A stretch of DNA of 64,000 nt from Archangium violaceum (GTDB taxonomy: Bacteria > Myxococcota > Myxococcia > Myxococcales > Myxococcaceae), in NCBI RefSeq assembly GCF_016887565.1, contig NZ_CP069396.1, positions 6,616,001-6,680,000 of the forward strand, written 5' to 3'. Each line of letters begins with the position of its first letter. Position 1 is the stretch's first letter. The notes beneath the pieces are model-generated. The model was not told the origin of the DNA. It made no database searches and saw only the letters and a program-made list of their open reading frames with translations. The translations under genes were made by a program, and so were the position numbers. Below, piece by piece: positions 52,937 to 61,661 of this stretch.

Positions 52937-54790
52937 GTGAATGTTTCTCAGCTGAACAGAGGATTGGGACAGAAGGTGCTCGTCCTGGCGGTCATGGCCG
53001 CGCTGATGACGAGCCTGATTCCCGCCATGGCCTCCGCCGCCGATCGCGGCGCCTGGGCGGCGTACATCAACTACGTCGTCGGCGATTCCGTCACCTATGG
53101 AGGCAAGGCGTACGACTGCCGTCAGGCACATCAGTCGCTGCCCGGGTGGGAGCCGCCCAATGTTCCGGCCCTGTGGTTGGAGAAGACCGGCGGCACCGTG
53201 GACGTCCAGGCGCCTTCCGCTCCGACGGGGCTGACCTCCACGAGCAAGACGTCCAACAGCGTCTCGCTGACCTGGACGGCGTCGACGGACAACGTGGGCG
53301 TCACCGGCTACGAGGTGTTCATCGGCGCCGGGACGACCGCGGCGGCGACGGCCACCGGGACGAGCGTCACGGTGACGGGCCTGTCGGCGAACATGACGTA
53401 CACCTTCACGGTGAAGGCGAGGGATGCGGCGGGCAATCGGTCCGCGGCCAGCAGCGCGTACAGCGTGACGACCGACCCGCAGAGCAACGACACCCAGGCG
53501 CCGACCGCTCCGACGTCCCTGCGCTCGACGGGGACGACCAGCAACAGCGTCTCGCTGACCTGGACGGCCTCGACGGACAACGTGGCCGTCACCGGCTACG
53601 AGGTGTTCACCAACGGCGGGACGACCGTGGCGGCGACGGCCAGCGGCACGAGCGCGACGGTGACGGGCCTGGCCGCGAGCACGACGTACAGCTTCACGGT
53701 GAAGGCGAAGGACGCGGCGGGCAACCGGTCCGCGGCCAGCACCGCGGTGAGCGTGAAGACGCTGGATGCTCCCTCGAGCGACATCCCGAGCAAGATCCTC
53801 GTCGGCTACTGGCACAACTTCGACAACGGCTCGGGCTTCATCCGCCTGCGCAACGTGTCGCCCAAGTGGGATGTGATCAACGTCTCCTTCGCCGAGCCGA
53901 CGAATGGCTCCACGGGCGGGACGATCGGCTTCACGCCGTACAACTCCACCGAGGCGGACTTCAAGGCGGACGTGGCCTACCTGAAGAGCCAGGGCAAGAA
54001 GGTGCTGATCTCCATCGGCGGCGCCAACGGCCAGGTCCGTCTGGAGACCACGGCGGCCCGGGATGCGTTCGTGAGCTCGATGAACGCCATCATCGACAAG
54101 TACGGGTTCGACGGAATGGACATCGACTTCGAGGGCCACTCCCTGTCGCTCAACGCCGGGGATGGGGACCTCAAGAATCCGACGACCCCCGTCGTCAAGA
54201 ACCTGATCTCCGCCATCCGCTCCATCCATGACCGCGTGGGCCCGAAGTTCGTGCTCACGATGGCGCCGGAAACCTTCTTCGTGCAGCTCGGCTATGCGTT
54301 CTACGGCGGGACCTGCTCCGGGTGTGACAACCGGGCCGGTGCCTACCTGCCGGTCCTCTACGCCGTCAGGGACATCCTCGACTGGCTGCAGGTCCAGGAC
54401 TACAACTCCGGACCCATCACGGGACTCGACGACCAGTACCACACCATGGGCAACGCGGACTTCCATGTCGCGATGACGGACATGCTGCTGACCGGCTTCC
54501 CCGTGGCGAAGAACCCGAACAACTTCTTCCCCGCGCTCCGTCCGGATCAGGTGGTCATCGGGCTGCCGGCCAACGTCAATGCCGGCGGTGGCTACACGCC
54601 TCCCGCCGAGGTGCAGAAGGCCGTGGATGCCCTGGTGAAGGGCATCCCGATCGGCTCCTACTCGGTGCGCAGCAACCCGGCGAACAACAAGAGCTTCCGG
54701 GGACTGATGTCCTGGTCGGTAAACTGGGATGCGTTCGCGAACTTCGAGTTCACCAACAGCCACCGGCCCTACCTGGATTCGCTGAAGTAG
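52937..54790 (+). CDS. Secreted GH18 chitinase with chitin-binding and two FN3 domains
   Basis: 617 residues starting at a GTG with GGGAGG six bases upstream. Signal peptide to about residue 34 (MASAADRG). Carbohydrate-binding module of the CBM5/12 type at about 35-85 (WAAYINYVVGDSVTYGGKAY, W residues). Two fibronectin type III domains at about 92-180 and 185-275, nearly identical to each other. GH18 catalytic domain from about 285 to the end: SIGG strand VLISIGGANGQV and the DxxDxDxE motif FDGMDIDFE with catalytic Glu399. Substrate chitin; likely feeds on fungal or insect chitin. No regulator next to it. Confidence 0.95.
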   Translation: MNVSQLNRGLGQKVLVLAVMAALMTSLIPAMASAADRGAWAAYINYVVGDSVTYGGKAYDCRQAHQSLPGWEPPNVPALWLEKTGGTVDVQAPSAPTGLTSTSKTSNSVSLTWTASTDNVGVTGYEVFIGAGTTAAATATGTSVTVTGLSANMTYTFTVKARDAAGNRSAASSAYSVTTDPQSNDTQAPTAPTSLRSTGTTSNSVSLTWTASTDNVAVTGYEVFTNGGTTVAATASGTSATVTGLAASTTYSFTVKAKDAAGNRSAASTAVSVKTLDAPSSDIPSKILVGYWHNFDNGSGFIRLRNVSPKWDVINVSFAEPTNGSTGGTIGFTPYNSTEADFKADVAYLKSQGKKVLISIGGANGQVRLETTAARDAFVSSMNAIIDKYGFDGMDIDFEGHSLSLNAGDGDLKNPTTPVVKNLISAIRSIHDRVGPKFVLTMAPETFFVQLGYAFYGGTCSGCDNRAGAYLPVLYAVRDILDWLQVQDYNSGPITGLDDQYHTMGNADFHVAMTDMLLTGFPVAKNPNNFFPALRPDQVVIGLPANVNAGGGYTPPAEVQKAVDALVKGIPIGSYSVRSNPANNKSFRGLMSWSVNWDAFANFEFTNSHRPYLDSLK

Positions 54791-54827
54791 GGCTCACGCG
54801 TCCTGGTCGTCCTCGAGTGTGCTGGTG

Positions 54828-54861
54828 GGCCTGGCGGGCTCCGAGGGGAGACCGCCAGGCC
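54828..54861. terminator. Terminator hairpin between chitinase and lanthipeptide gene
   Basis: GGCCTGGCGG (54828-54837) pairs perfectly with CCGCCAGGCC (54852-54861), 10-bp stem, 14-base loop. It lies between two convergent stops (54790 and 54872) and could serve both. Confidence 0.7.
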
Positions 54862-54871
54862 GAGGGGGACG

Positions 54872-55180
54872 TCAACCGAGCTCGGCGATCGTGGTCTGCC
54901 GGATGGTCAGGGTCGTGGTGCAGCCGAGGGCGCTGGGGCAGGCGTCGACGGCGCTTCCCCTCGTGGTGAGAATGGTCAAGGTGGGGGGCCGGGTCGTGAA
55001 GACAGTGGGACGGGTGATGACGGGCACTCCGCCACCCACGACGTCCTCCAGGTCGTCCTCACCGAGCTCGGTCATCGGTCTGCCGGAGGGGTTCTCGGGG
55101 AGTGTGTGGAGTTGCTCCGAGGTGAGGCGCGCGCGGAACTCCGGATCCTTCCACGCACGGATGATGGTCTCTGGGTTCAT
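54872..55180 (-). CDS. Orphan mersacidin/lichenicidin-type (class II) lanthipeptide precursor
   Basis: 102 residues from the ATG at 55180 with an AGGAAG ribosome binding site. The leader (1-50) opens MNPETIIRAWKDPEFRARL, continues LPENPSG, and ends with an acidic stretch and a double-Gly cleavage site (ELGEDDLEDVVGG). This is the pattern of the mersacidin/lichenicidin type II lantibiotic family. The core (51-102) has about 14 Thr, few Ser and two Cys (C81, C87 in CPSALGC). No LanM synthetase, LanT transporter or protease gene is visible in the window; the neighbours are a chitinase and a lipoprotein. Modification would need enzymes encoded elsewhere. Family call from the leader only. Confidence 0.78.
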   Translation of the reverse strand: MNPETIIRAWKDPEFRARLTSEQLHTLPENPSGRPMTELGEDDLEDVVGGGVPVITRPTVFTTRPPTLTILTTRGSAVDACPSALGCTTTLTIRQTTIAELG

Positions 55181-55315
55181 GGGTCTTCCTCCTCGCGGGG
55201 CTCTCATTGGAGAGACTCCCAGCAGATGGAGTCATCTCGCGTCACGTGTGACGCGGGCGTGGCGAGGGCCAGGTCCGTCTCCCACCGTGCTGGTAAGAGG
55301 TAATCTCCCGGTGAC

Positions 55316-56122
55316 ATGAAACGACCCCCCCTCCAGTGGCTTGTCGCGCTGCTGCCGCTCGTCACGGCGGCCTGTGCGACCTCGGCGGCCTACCACCCCC
55401 AGAAGGACTGCGCGGCGGGCAGCCCGGGCGCGTGCGTCGACTGGGGTGACGAGCTGGTCCAGCGGGGCGCGAAGCAGGAGGCCGAGACCGCCTACGGGCA
55501 GGCCTGCGAGGGGGGCATCTCCACCAGCTGCATCACGCAGGGCCGGCTCATGATGGAGCGCGGCGAGCTGGAGGGCGCCGAGCACCCGCTCCGCAAGGCG
55601 TACCTGGAGGAGTTCCCGGAGGCCTACGAGGCCCTGGCGGATCTCTACCAGGCTCGGGGTGGTCCCCAGGAGCTGGAGATCGCCGGGGACTTGCGCTTCG
55701 ACGCGCCCGCCATCGACAAGCCGGCGGTGGAAGCCGTCTATCACTACCGGGTGGGCTACCCGGGGAGCCTCGGGGGCGCGCTGACGTTGAACGTGCAGCC
55801 GATGGCCTTCCTGTCACGTCGGCTGGACATCGGTTTTCACGCCGCCTTCGGCACCGGACCGGCGGAGCTCAACGGCTTCATCGGGTACCAGCACTTCACC
55901 TCCACCTGGGTGGTGCCGTATGCGCGGGTGATGCTCGGCGGGATTCCGGGAGCCCCCTCCGGACAGGGGCTCAACTATGGCGGGGAGCTCGGGCTGAAGC
56001 TGTGCGCGGGACCGATCGGGCACCTGGAGCTCGCCGTCGGCTCCTCGCGAGCCAGTCCCCTCCATGTCTCGGTGGGACTGGGATTGAACGCGATCTTCCT
56101 CCTCCTCCTCGCGGCCCATTGA
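55316..56122 (+). CDS. Lipoprotein with TPR/Sel1-like repeats and beta-barrel-like C-terminus
   Basis: 268 residues. Lipobox TAAC with Cys20. Residues 25-115 have two or three Sel1/TPR-like helical repeats (GDELVQRGAKQEAETAYGQA, GRLMMERGELEGAEHPLRKA). From about residue 120 alternating strands appear (VEAVYHYRVGYPG, RRLDIGFHAAFGTGPAELN, WVVPYARVMLGG), ending in a hydrophobic LGLNAIFLLLLAAH. Function unknown. Divergent from the lanthipeptide gene across 135 bp. Confidence 0.75.
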   Translation: MKRPPLQWLVALLPLVTAACATSAAYHPQKDCAAGSPGACVDWGDELVQRGAKQEAETAYGQACEGGISTSCITQGRLMMERGELEGAEHPLRKAYLEEFPEAYEALADLYQARGGPQELEIAGDLRFDAPAIDKPAVEAVYHYRVGYPGSLGGALTLNVQPMAFLSRRLDIGFHAAFGTGPAELNGFIGYQHFTSTWVVPYARVMLGGIPGAPSGQGLNYGGELGLKLCAGPIGHLELAVGSSRASPLHVSVGLGLNAIFLLLLAAH

Positions 56123-56143
56123 GCCCGGCCCCGGCCCTCGGCC

Positions 56144-56755
56144 TCAGCCCTTCGACGGAGGGAGATACTTCGCGGGAAGCGGCTGCTCCGGCGACTCCGG
56201 AGTCCAGGCCACCGTCAGCAGCCACCAGCGCTTGCCGTCGTGGACGAGCTGGATGCTGTTGACGCCGCGCATGAAGGGTTTGGTTTCCCCCTCGCGGAAG
56301 GCCTCGTAGGTGCTGAAGACGTGCACGAGCGAACCGAAGCGCTCCACCACGCGGTGCACCTCGCGCTCGCGGAAGCCCTCCTCGAGGAGCATCTTCGCGG
56401 ACGTGGAGATGTAGTCCTCGGGCGTGAGCATGCGGAAGCCAATGGTGCCGTCCTTGCGCTTGCCGGAGGGAATCATCCGCGCGCCGGGGGCGAAGAAGGA
56501 ACGGAAGCGATCCCAGTCACGGGCCTGTCCCTTCGGTCCGGAGATGACGTCATAGAGCGCCGTCACGAGCGCCTCCGGGGTGGCCACGTCCTCCGGCTTC
56601 GGGGCCGGAGGGGCGACGGCCGGTGAGGCCGCGGGAGCCGCCGGGGCAGGGGAGGAGGGAGGAGGGGGCACGGGCTTGGGATCGGCGGCGAGCGCGGGGG
56701 TGGAGAGCAGCGCCGCGACGAGCGGCCACACGCGAGGCTTGAAGGCGGAGTTCAT
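56144..56755 (-). CDS. Secreted NTF2-like (DUF4440/SnoaL-type) protein
   Basis: 203 residues from the ATG at 56755, which has GAGGTG upstream. Signal peptide cleaved near residue 23 (ALA/AD). A Pro/Ala linker of about 35 residues precedes the NTF2-like cone fold (ALVTALYDVISGPKGQARDW, FFAPGARMIP, and FMRGVNSIQLVHDGKRWWLL). No obvious catalytic dyad. The function is unknown; such domains in exported proteins often bind small ligands. It converges on the lipoprotein gene (21 bp gap). Confidence 0.8.
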   Translation of the reverse strand: MNSAFKPRVWPLVAALLSTPALAADPKPVPPPPSSPAPAAPAASPAVAPPAPKPEDVATPEALVTALYDVISGPKGQARDWDRFRSFFAPGARMIPSGKRKDGTIGFRMLTPEDYISTSAKMLLEEGFREREVHRVVERFGSLVHVFSTYEAFREGETKPFMRGVNSIQLVHDGKRWWLLTVAWTPESPEQPLPAKYLPPSKG

Positions 56756-56920
56756 GGGCACCTCGGAACTGCGGGGCGCGCGCATCATGGACCACCCCCT
56801 TGGGAGGCCGCGAGCACTTCGGTCGGACGGGGAATCGCCAGGCCCCCCGCTCGGTTCCGTACACGCGTGCCCTCATCCTCCTTTGTACGGCGAGCGCTTC
56901 TCTGCCAGCGTGGCGGGCCG

Positions 56921-58198
56921 ATGCGGCGCTCGCGCCTGACACAGGCACTGATCCTCTCGCTGGCCCTTCACCTGGGCCTGGGGCTCGTGCTGTTCCTGGC
57001 GCCAGCCCCGGAGCGGGAGCCATCCACCGCGAGCCGGCAACCGCTGCAGGTCGAAATCGTCGTGCGCACGCCTCCACCTCCCGTGGAGCCGCCGCGCCCC
57101 ACGCTTCCGGCTCCGAAAGCCTCGCCGCCCCCCCGCCCGCCACGCGCCGCCACCAGGCCTCCGCGCACTCCCGCCCCGCCGTCTCTGAGTGCCCCTCCAC
57201 CCCCGAGCGGCGCCACGGCCGCCGCGCCGCCTCCGGCCGCCGCCGAGCCGGAGACGCCTTCCGGGGCCGTGCCAGACGCACCGCGTGCCGTGCGGCTGTT
57301 CCCGGGTCCCGGAGGACTGCCCGTGCCCCCCTCGATGGGCGACACCCGGGGTGGCTCCACCGGAGGCCGCACACTGAGGCCCGGTGATGGACCCTCCCGG
57401 GAGCAGCTCCTCGCCGAGGAGGGCGCGCGGGTCCAGGGCCGCGTCCAGGGCTTCCTCGACGATGGCATGGCGAGGCTGCGCGTGGAGAACGGGCTCGTCG
57501 ACTCCTTCTTCGGAGACATGGACAAGGCGCTGGAGAAGGGGCTCTCGGGCGCGCCGCTCTTCGCGTACGAGGGCGTGTTCAAACACTTCTTCAAGGCCAC
57601 GCCCGAACGCGGCCAGGGCTTGCGCGAGCTGCTCGCGAGCGTCCAGCGTTACGGCGCGACGGGCAGCCCGGACGCGGTCGGAGAGCCCTCGGGAACGGAC
57701 AAGCTGGAGGACGTGGCGCGCTCGGGGACCGCGGGCTCGCGAGCCCGTTCCAGGCCCTCGACCTTCGACATGCTCGAGACCTACAACAAGGCCGCGGGCG
57801 CGCTGCACGCGAAGATCGAGCTCGAGCAGACTCCCACGGGACAGATGCTGTCGGTGAAGCTGGTGGAGAGCTCCGGCAATCCGCTCTTCGATGCGTACGT
57901 CCTCGAGAAGGTCCCTCCGTCGCTGGCGGCGCTCCCCCCCGCGTCCGAGCACTTCGCCGCGAGAGCGAAGGGGAACGTACGCAGTGTCTGGGCCATCGAG
58001 GGGCACGTGAGCTTCTCGCGCACGCTCAAGGTGACGAAGCTCGACGAGCTCGATGCCGGGGACGCGGCGTACCTCTCGGCGCTGATGCCGCTGGGGTTTC
58101 TGTCGGGCAGATTCGAGGAGACGCGCGGCGAGGTGATCGTCCCCGACTTCCGGCGGCCGCACTTCGACATCCGCGCCCAGCTGCTGCGCGTGTACTAG
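56921..58198 (+). CDS. TonB-like protein with proline-rich linker
   Basis: 425 residues from the ATG at 56921. Anchor helix at residues 8-27 (LILSLALHLGLGLVLFLA, the His in the helix is typical of TonB). A Pro-rich periplasm-spanning linker covers about 45-120. Then a helical segment, and near the C-terminus a TonB-like domain (ALHAKIELEQTPTGQMLSV, SSGNPLFDAYVLEKV). A usual TonB C-terminal domain is at the very end; here about 115 more residues follow, so it is a variant. It may energise an outer-membrane receptor, but no ExbB/ExbD is nearby. Confidence 0.7.
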   Translation: MRRSRLTQALILSLALHLGLGLVLFLAPAPEREPSTASRQPLQVEIVVRTPPPPVEPPRPTLPAPKASPPPRPPRAATRPPRTPAPPSLSAPPPPSGATAAAPPPAAAEPETPSGAVPDAPRAVRLFPGPGGLPVPPSMGDTRGGSTGGRTLRPGDGPSREQLLAEEGARVQGRVQGFLDDGMARLRVENGLVDSFFGDMDKALEKGLSGAPLFAYEGVFKHFFKATPERGQGLRELLASVQRYGATGSPDAVGEPSGTDKLEDVARSGTAGSRARSRPSTFDMLETYNKAAGALHAKIELEQTPTGQMLSVKLVESSGNPLFDAYVLEKVPPSLAALPPASEHFAARAKGNVRSVWAIEGHVSFSRTLKVTKLDELDAGDAAYLSALMPLGFLSGRFEETRGEVIVPDFRRPHFDIRAQLLRVY

Positions 58199-58241
58199 CG
58201 GCGGGCGAAAACCCGAGTGATTTCAAGAGCTTGAACAGCAA

Positions 58242-58280
58242 GGGGACCGGTGCGCCCTCCCTCCGGCGCGCCCGGTCCCC
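58242..58280. terminator. Terminator hairpin between convergent genes
   Basis: GGGGACCGG (58242-58250) pairs with CCGGTCCCC (58272-58280); inside it GCGCC (58252-58256) pairs with GGCGC (58265-58269). It sits between the TonB-like gene and the converging YtxH gene. Confidence 0.65.
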
Positions 58281-58358
58281 GGGTGGAGCCTCATGCGGGA
58301 GGGCAGGGGAGCACAACCTGGGGCTCCTCCGCCCGCCCGCCGGGCATCCAGGGAACTA

Positions 58359-58709
58359 CTAGGCGCTGGCGGTCTTCTCGCCCGCGGTGGTGCCGATGCC
58401 CTGCTTGCCGAGGTAGCCCATGGCCTTGTCCTTCACGTCGGTGCGCAGCTCGGTGCCGGTCTTGGGCGCGAGCATGAGGGCGGCGATGCCACCGACGGCG
58501 CAGCCGATGACGAAGGCGCCAACGCCGGCGAACGAGCTGCGGGCGGGCTTGTAGGTGGTGAGGCCCACGTAGCGCAGCACGTCATCGGGATCGAAGTCGT
58601 CCCACTGGTTGCGGGCGTACTTCGGAAGGTCCTTCAAGAGCTTCCGGGCGATGAGCTTGCGGTACAGGTCGCTCTTCACCGCCAACTTGGCCTTCTTCGC
58701 GAACAGCAT
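58359..58709 (-). CDS. YtxH-domain membrane protein
   Basis: 116 residues from the ATG at 58709 (AGGAGGAG ribosome binding site). An N-terminal charged stretch, then a single membrane-spanning segment VGAFVIGCAVGGIAALMLAP followed by KTGTELRTDVKDKA, the YtxH hallmark. Envelope stress-type protein of unknown mechanism. It is alone between convergent and divergent neighbours. Confidence 0.85.
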   Translation of the reverse strand: MLFAKKAKLAVKSDLYRKLIARKLLKDLPKYARNQWDDFDPDDVLRYVGLTTYKPARSSFAGVGAFVIGCAVGGIAALMLAPKTGTELRTDVKDKAMGYLGKQGIGTTAGEKTASA

Positions 58710-58949
58710 TCCGTTCTCCTCCTGGCCCGAGGCCATACGAAGGGTGGTCTTCCAGGAGCCCACCCCTGTGGGAGAAGAAGCTAGGGAGGAGCAGGCGGGG
58801 TGGCACCCCTGGGGCGCACATGACGAGGCTCGGCGGGGGGCAGGCGTCGGCTGTCTGTCAGAGCGGGGTCATGACGCGCCGTGCCCAAGACATCCTGTGA
58901 ACGGAGAGGGCAGCCAGCCGAGCACCTTTCTGCTATGCCCCCGCCCGCC
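58710..58949. other. Intergenic region, 240 bp
   Basis: I see no gene, no convincing hairpin and no repeat here. It must carry the promoter of the carboxylase operon and, on the minus strand, that of the YtxH gene. Confidence 0.6.
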
Positions 58950-60479
58950 ATGTCATTCGATCAGAAGCTGCTCGAGAAGATCGCCCAGGTGGAGAAGGGC
59001 GGGGCCGAGAAGTACCACGCGAAGAACCGGGAGACGGGCAAGCTGTTCGCCCGCGAGCGCATCCGGTTGTTGGTGGACGAGGGCTCGTTCGTCGAGGACG
59101 CGAAGCTGGCCAACAACGTGGAGCCGGAGCTGCCCTCGGACGGCGTGATCATCGGCCTGGGCAAGGTGGCGGGGCGGCCCGTGGCGATCATGGCCAACGA
59201 CTCGACGGTGAAGGCGGGCAGCTGGGGTGCCCGGACGGTGGAGAAGATCCTCCGCATCCAGGAGACGGCGAAGCAGCTGCGCTGTCCGCTGATGTACCTG
59301 GTGGACTCGGCGGGAGCGCGCATCACCGACCAGGTGGAGATGTTCCCCGGCCGGCGGGGCGCGGGCCGCATCTTCTATAATGAGGTGCACATGTCCGGCG
59401 AGGTGCCGCAGGTGTGCCTGCTCTTCGGGCCCTCGGCGGCCGGCGGCGCGTACATCCCCGCCTTCTGCGATCTGGTCATCATGGTGGACGGCAACGCCTC
59501 CATGTATCTGGGCAGCCCGCGCATGGCCGAGATGGTCATTGGCGAGAAGGTGACGCTCGAGGAGATGGGCGGCGCGAAGATGCACTGCTCGGTGTCCGGC
59601 GTCGGCGACGTGCTGGTGAAGACGGAGCAGGAGGCCATCGAGGCGGCCAAGAAGTACATCTCCTTCTTCCCGGAGAACTTCACGCAGGCCCCACCCCGGG
59701 CCGAGCTCAAGGCGCCCAAGGCCAGCGGCAAGCGGGTGGACGAGATCATCCCCGCGGACCAGAACAAGCCCTTCGACATGCACGCGCTCATCGCCGAGCT
59801 GATCGACGAGGGCAGCTGGTTCGAGGTGAAGAAGCTCTTCGCCCAGGAGATCATCACGGGTCTGGCGCGCATCGGCGGCCGGCCGGTGGGCATCGTCGCG
59901 AACCAGCCCAAGTACAAGGGCGGCGTGCTGTTCGTGGACTCGGCGGACAAGGCGGCGCGCTTCATCTGGCTGTGTGATGCCTTCAACATTCCGCTGCTGT
60001 ACCTGGCGGACGTGCCGGGCTTCATGATTGGCACCAAGGTGGAGCGCGCGGGCATCATCCGCGCTGGCGCGAAGATGATCTCCGCGGTGTCCGAGGCCAG
60101 CGTGCCGAGGATCTGCGTGGTGGTGCGCAAGGCGTACGGCGCGGGCCTCTACGCCATGAGTGGACCGGGCTTCGCTCCGGATGCGACCCTGGCGCTGCCC
60201 CAGGCGATGATCGCCGTGATGGGCCCCGAGGCGGCGGTGAACGCTGTCTACTTCAACAAGATCCAGGAGAAGCCCGAGGCCGAGCGCGCCGCCTTCGTCC
60301 AGCAGCTACGCGACGAGTACCGTCAGGACGTGGACATCTACAAGCTGGCGAGCGAGCTGGTGGTGGACGAGATCGTCCCCGGCGACCGGCTGAGGAACGA
60401 GCTCTTGCAGCGTTATGAGCTGTATTCCCGGCGCTTCCAGCCCCGGGAGACGAAGAAGCACGGCGTCTACCCGGTTTGA
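58950..60479 (+). CDS. Acyl-CoA carboxylase, carboxyltransferase (beta) subunit
   Basis: 509 residues from the ATG at 58950; an ATG at 58935 is possible. Two carboxyltransferase (crotonase-like) halves. The N-terminal half has the acyl-CoA oxyanion stretch LVDSAGARITDQVEMFPGRR and GPSAAGGAYIPAFCDLVIMV. The C-terminal half has DVPGFMIGTKVERAGIIRAG and the biotin site KAYGAGLYAMSG. The MFPGRRGAGRIF variant resembles methylcrotonyl-/geranyl-CoA carboxylases, while neighbouring meaB suggests propionyl-CoA. Substrate not decided. The biotin-carrying alpha subunit is not in the window. Confidence 0.93.
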   Translation: MSFDQKLLEKIAQVEKGGAEKYHAKNRETGKLFARERIRLLVDEGSFVEDAKLANNVEPELPSDGVIIGLGKVAGRPVAIMANDSTVKAGSWGARTVEKILRIQETAKQLRCPLMYLVDSAGARITDQVEMFPGRRGAGRIFYNEVHMSGEVPQVCLLFGPSAAGGAYIPAFCDLVIMVDGNASMYLGSPRMAEMVIGEKVTLEEMGGAKMHCSVSGVGDVLVKTEQEAIEAAKKYISFFPENFTQAPPRAELKAPKASGKRVDEIIPADQNKPFDMHALIAELIDEGSWFEVKKLFAQEIITGLARIGGRPVGIVANQPKYKGGVLFVDSADKAARFIWLCDAFNIPLLYLADVPGFMIGTKVERAGIIRAGAKMISAVSEASVPRICVVVRKAYGAGLYAMSGPGFAPDATLALPQAMIAVMGPEAAVNAVYFNKIQEKPEAERAAFVQQLRDEYRQDVDIYKLASELVVDEIVPGDRLRNELLQRYELYSRRFQPRETKKHGVYPV

Positions 60480-60515
60480 TGGTCCCCCCTCCTCCCTCTG
60501 CTATACATCCCCACC

Positions 60516-61661
60516 ATGGACTTCGAACTTCCCGAAAGCCATCGAGCCCTTCAGGCCTCCCTCCGTGACTTCTGCGAGCGCAAGGTGAAACCCTACGCAC
60601 GCGAGTGGGACAAGGAGGAGAAGTTCCCGATGGAAGTGGTGCGGGAGCTGGGCGAGCTGGGCGTGATGGGCATGCTGGTGTCGGAGGAGTATGGCGGCGC
60701 CGCCATGGACTCCCTGGCGGTGGCGGTGGCGGTCGAGGAGATCGCCCGCTACGACGGCTCGCTGGCCCTCACCGTGGCCTCCCACAACGGGCTGGGCACC
60801 AGCCACCTGCGCGTCTTCGGAAATGACGCGCAGCGACGCAAGTACCTGCCCAAGCTGGCCTCGGGCGAGTACCTCGGCGCCTGGGGCCTGACCGAGCCCG
60901 GCAGCGGCTCGGACGCCGCGGGCATGAAGACGACGGCCGTCCGCAAGGGCGACAAGTGGGTGCTCAACGGGGCGAAGATGTTCATCACCCAGGGCACCGT
61001 GGGCAGCGTCTTCGTGGTGCTGGCGGTCACCTCGCCGGAGAAGAAGCAGAAGGGCGTCACCGCCTTCATCCTCGAGAAGGGGATGCCCGGCTTCAGCCAG
61101 CGCTCCATCCACGGCAAGCTGGGCATGCGCTCCTCGGACACGGCGGAGCTGGTGCTGGAGAACGTGGAAGTTCCCGACTCGCAGCGGCTGGGCGAGGTGG
61201 ACCATGGCTTCATCGACACGATGAAGATCCTCGACAAGGGCCGCATCACCATCGGCGCGCTGGCGGTGGGTCTGGCGCGCGGGGCACTGGAGGAGTCGGT
61301 GCGCTACGCGAGGGAGCGCACCGCCTTCGGCCAGCCCATCTCCGAGTTCCAGGGTCTGCGCTGGATGTTCGCGGACATGAAGACGGAGACGGACGCGGCG
61401 CGGCTGCTGGTGCACCGCGCGGCGTACCTGGCCGACGCGGGCCAGCCGTACAGCCAGGAGGCCTCCATGGCGAAGCTGTTCGCCTCCGAGGCGGCCACGC
61501 GGGCCTGCAACAAGGCGGTGCAGATCCACGGCGGCTACGGCTACACCCGCGAGTTCCCCGTCGAGCGCTACCTGCGCGATGCCAAGCTGTGCGAGATCGG
61601 CGAGGGCACCAGCGAGATCCAGCGCTCCATCATCGCCCGAGAGGTCTTCAAGAAGGCGTGA
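60516..61661 (+). CDS. Acyl-CoA dehydrogenase
   Basis: 381 residues, the standard length. Substrate/FAD motif [17 protein letters not shown]-binding [20 protein letters not shown], and the catalytic region [13 protein letters not shown] near the C-terminus, with a helical N-terminal domain ending in [11 protein letters not shown]. It introduces a 2,3-double bond, passing electrons to ETF. It sits 36 bp after the carboxylase gene and its TGA overlaps the next start, so it is in the same operon; with a carboxylase this fits branched-chain amino-acid or fatty-acid degradation. Confidence 0.95.
   Translation: MDFELPESHRALQASLRDFCERKVKPYAREWDKEEKFPMEVVRELGELGVMGMLVSEEYGGAAMDSLAVAVAVEEIARYDGSLALTVASHNGLGTSHLRVFGNDAQRRKYLPKLASGEYLGAWGLTEPGSGSDAAGMKTTAVRKGDKWVLNGAKMFITQGTVGSVFVVLAVTSPEKKQKGVTAFILEKGMPGFSQRSIHGKLGMRSSDTAELVLENVEVPDSQRLGEVDHGFIDTMKILDKGRITIGALAVGLARGALEESVRYARERTAFGQPISEFQGLRWMFADMKTETDAARLLVHRAAYLADAGQPYSQEASMAKLFASEAATRACNKAVQIHGGYGYTREFPVERYLRDAKLCEIGEGTSEIQRSIIAREVFKKA

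Noticed and set aside
51989-54763. 924-codon minus-strand frame across the repeat protein and chitinase
   Set aside because: Antisense to clear GH18/FN3 domains; composition is not protein-like.
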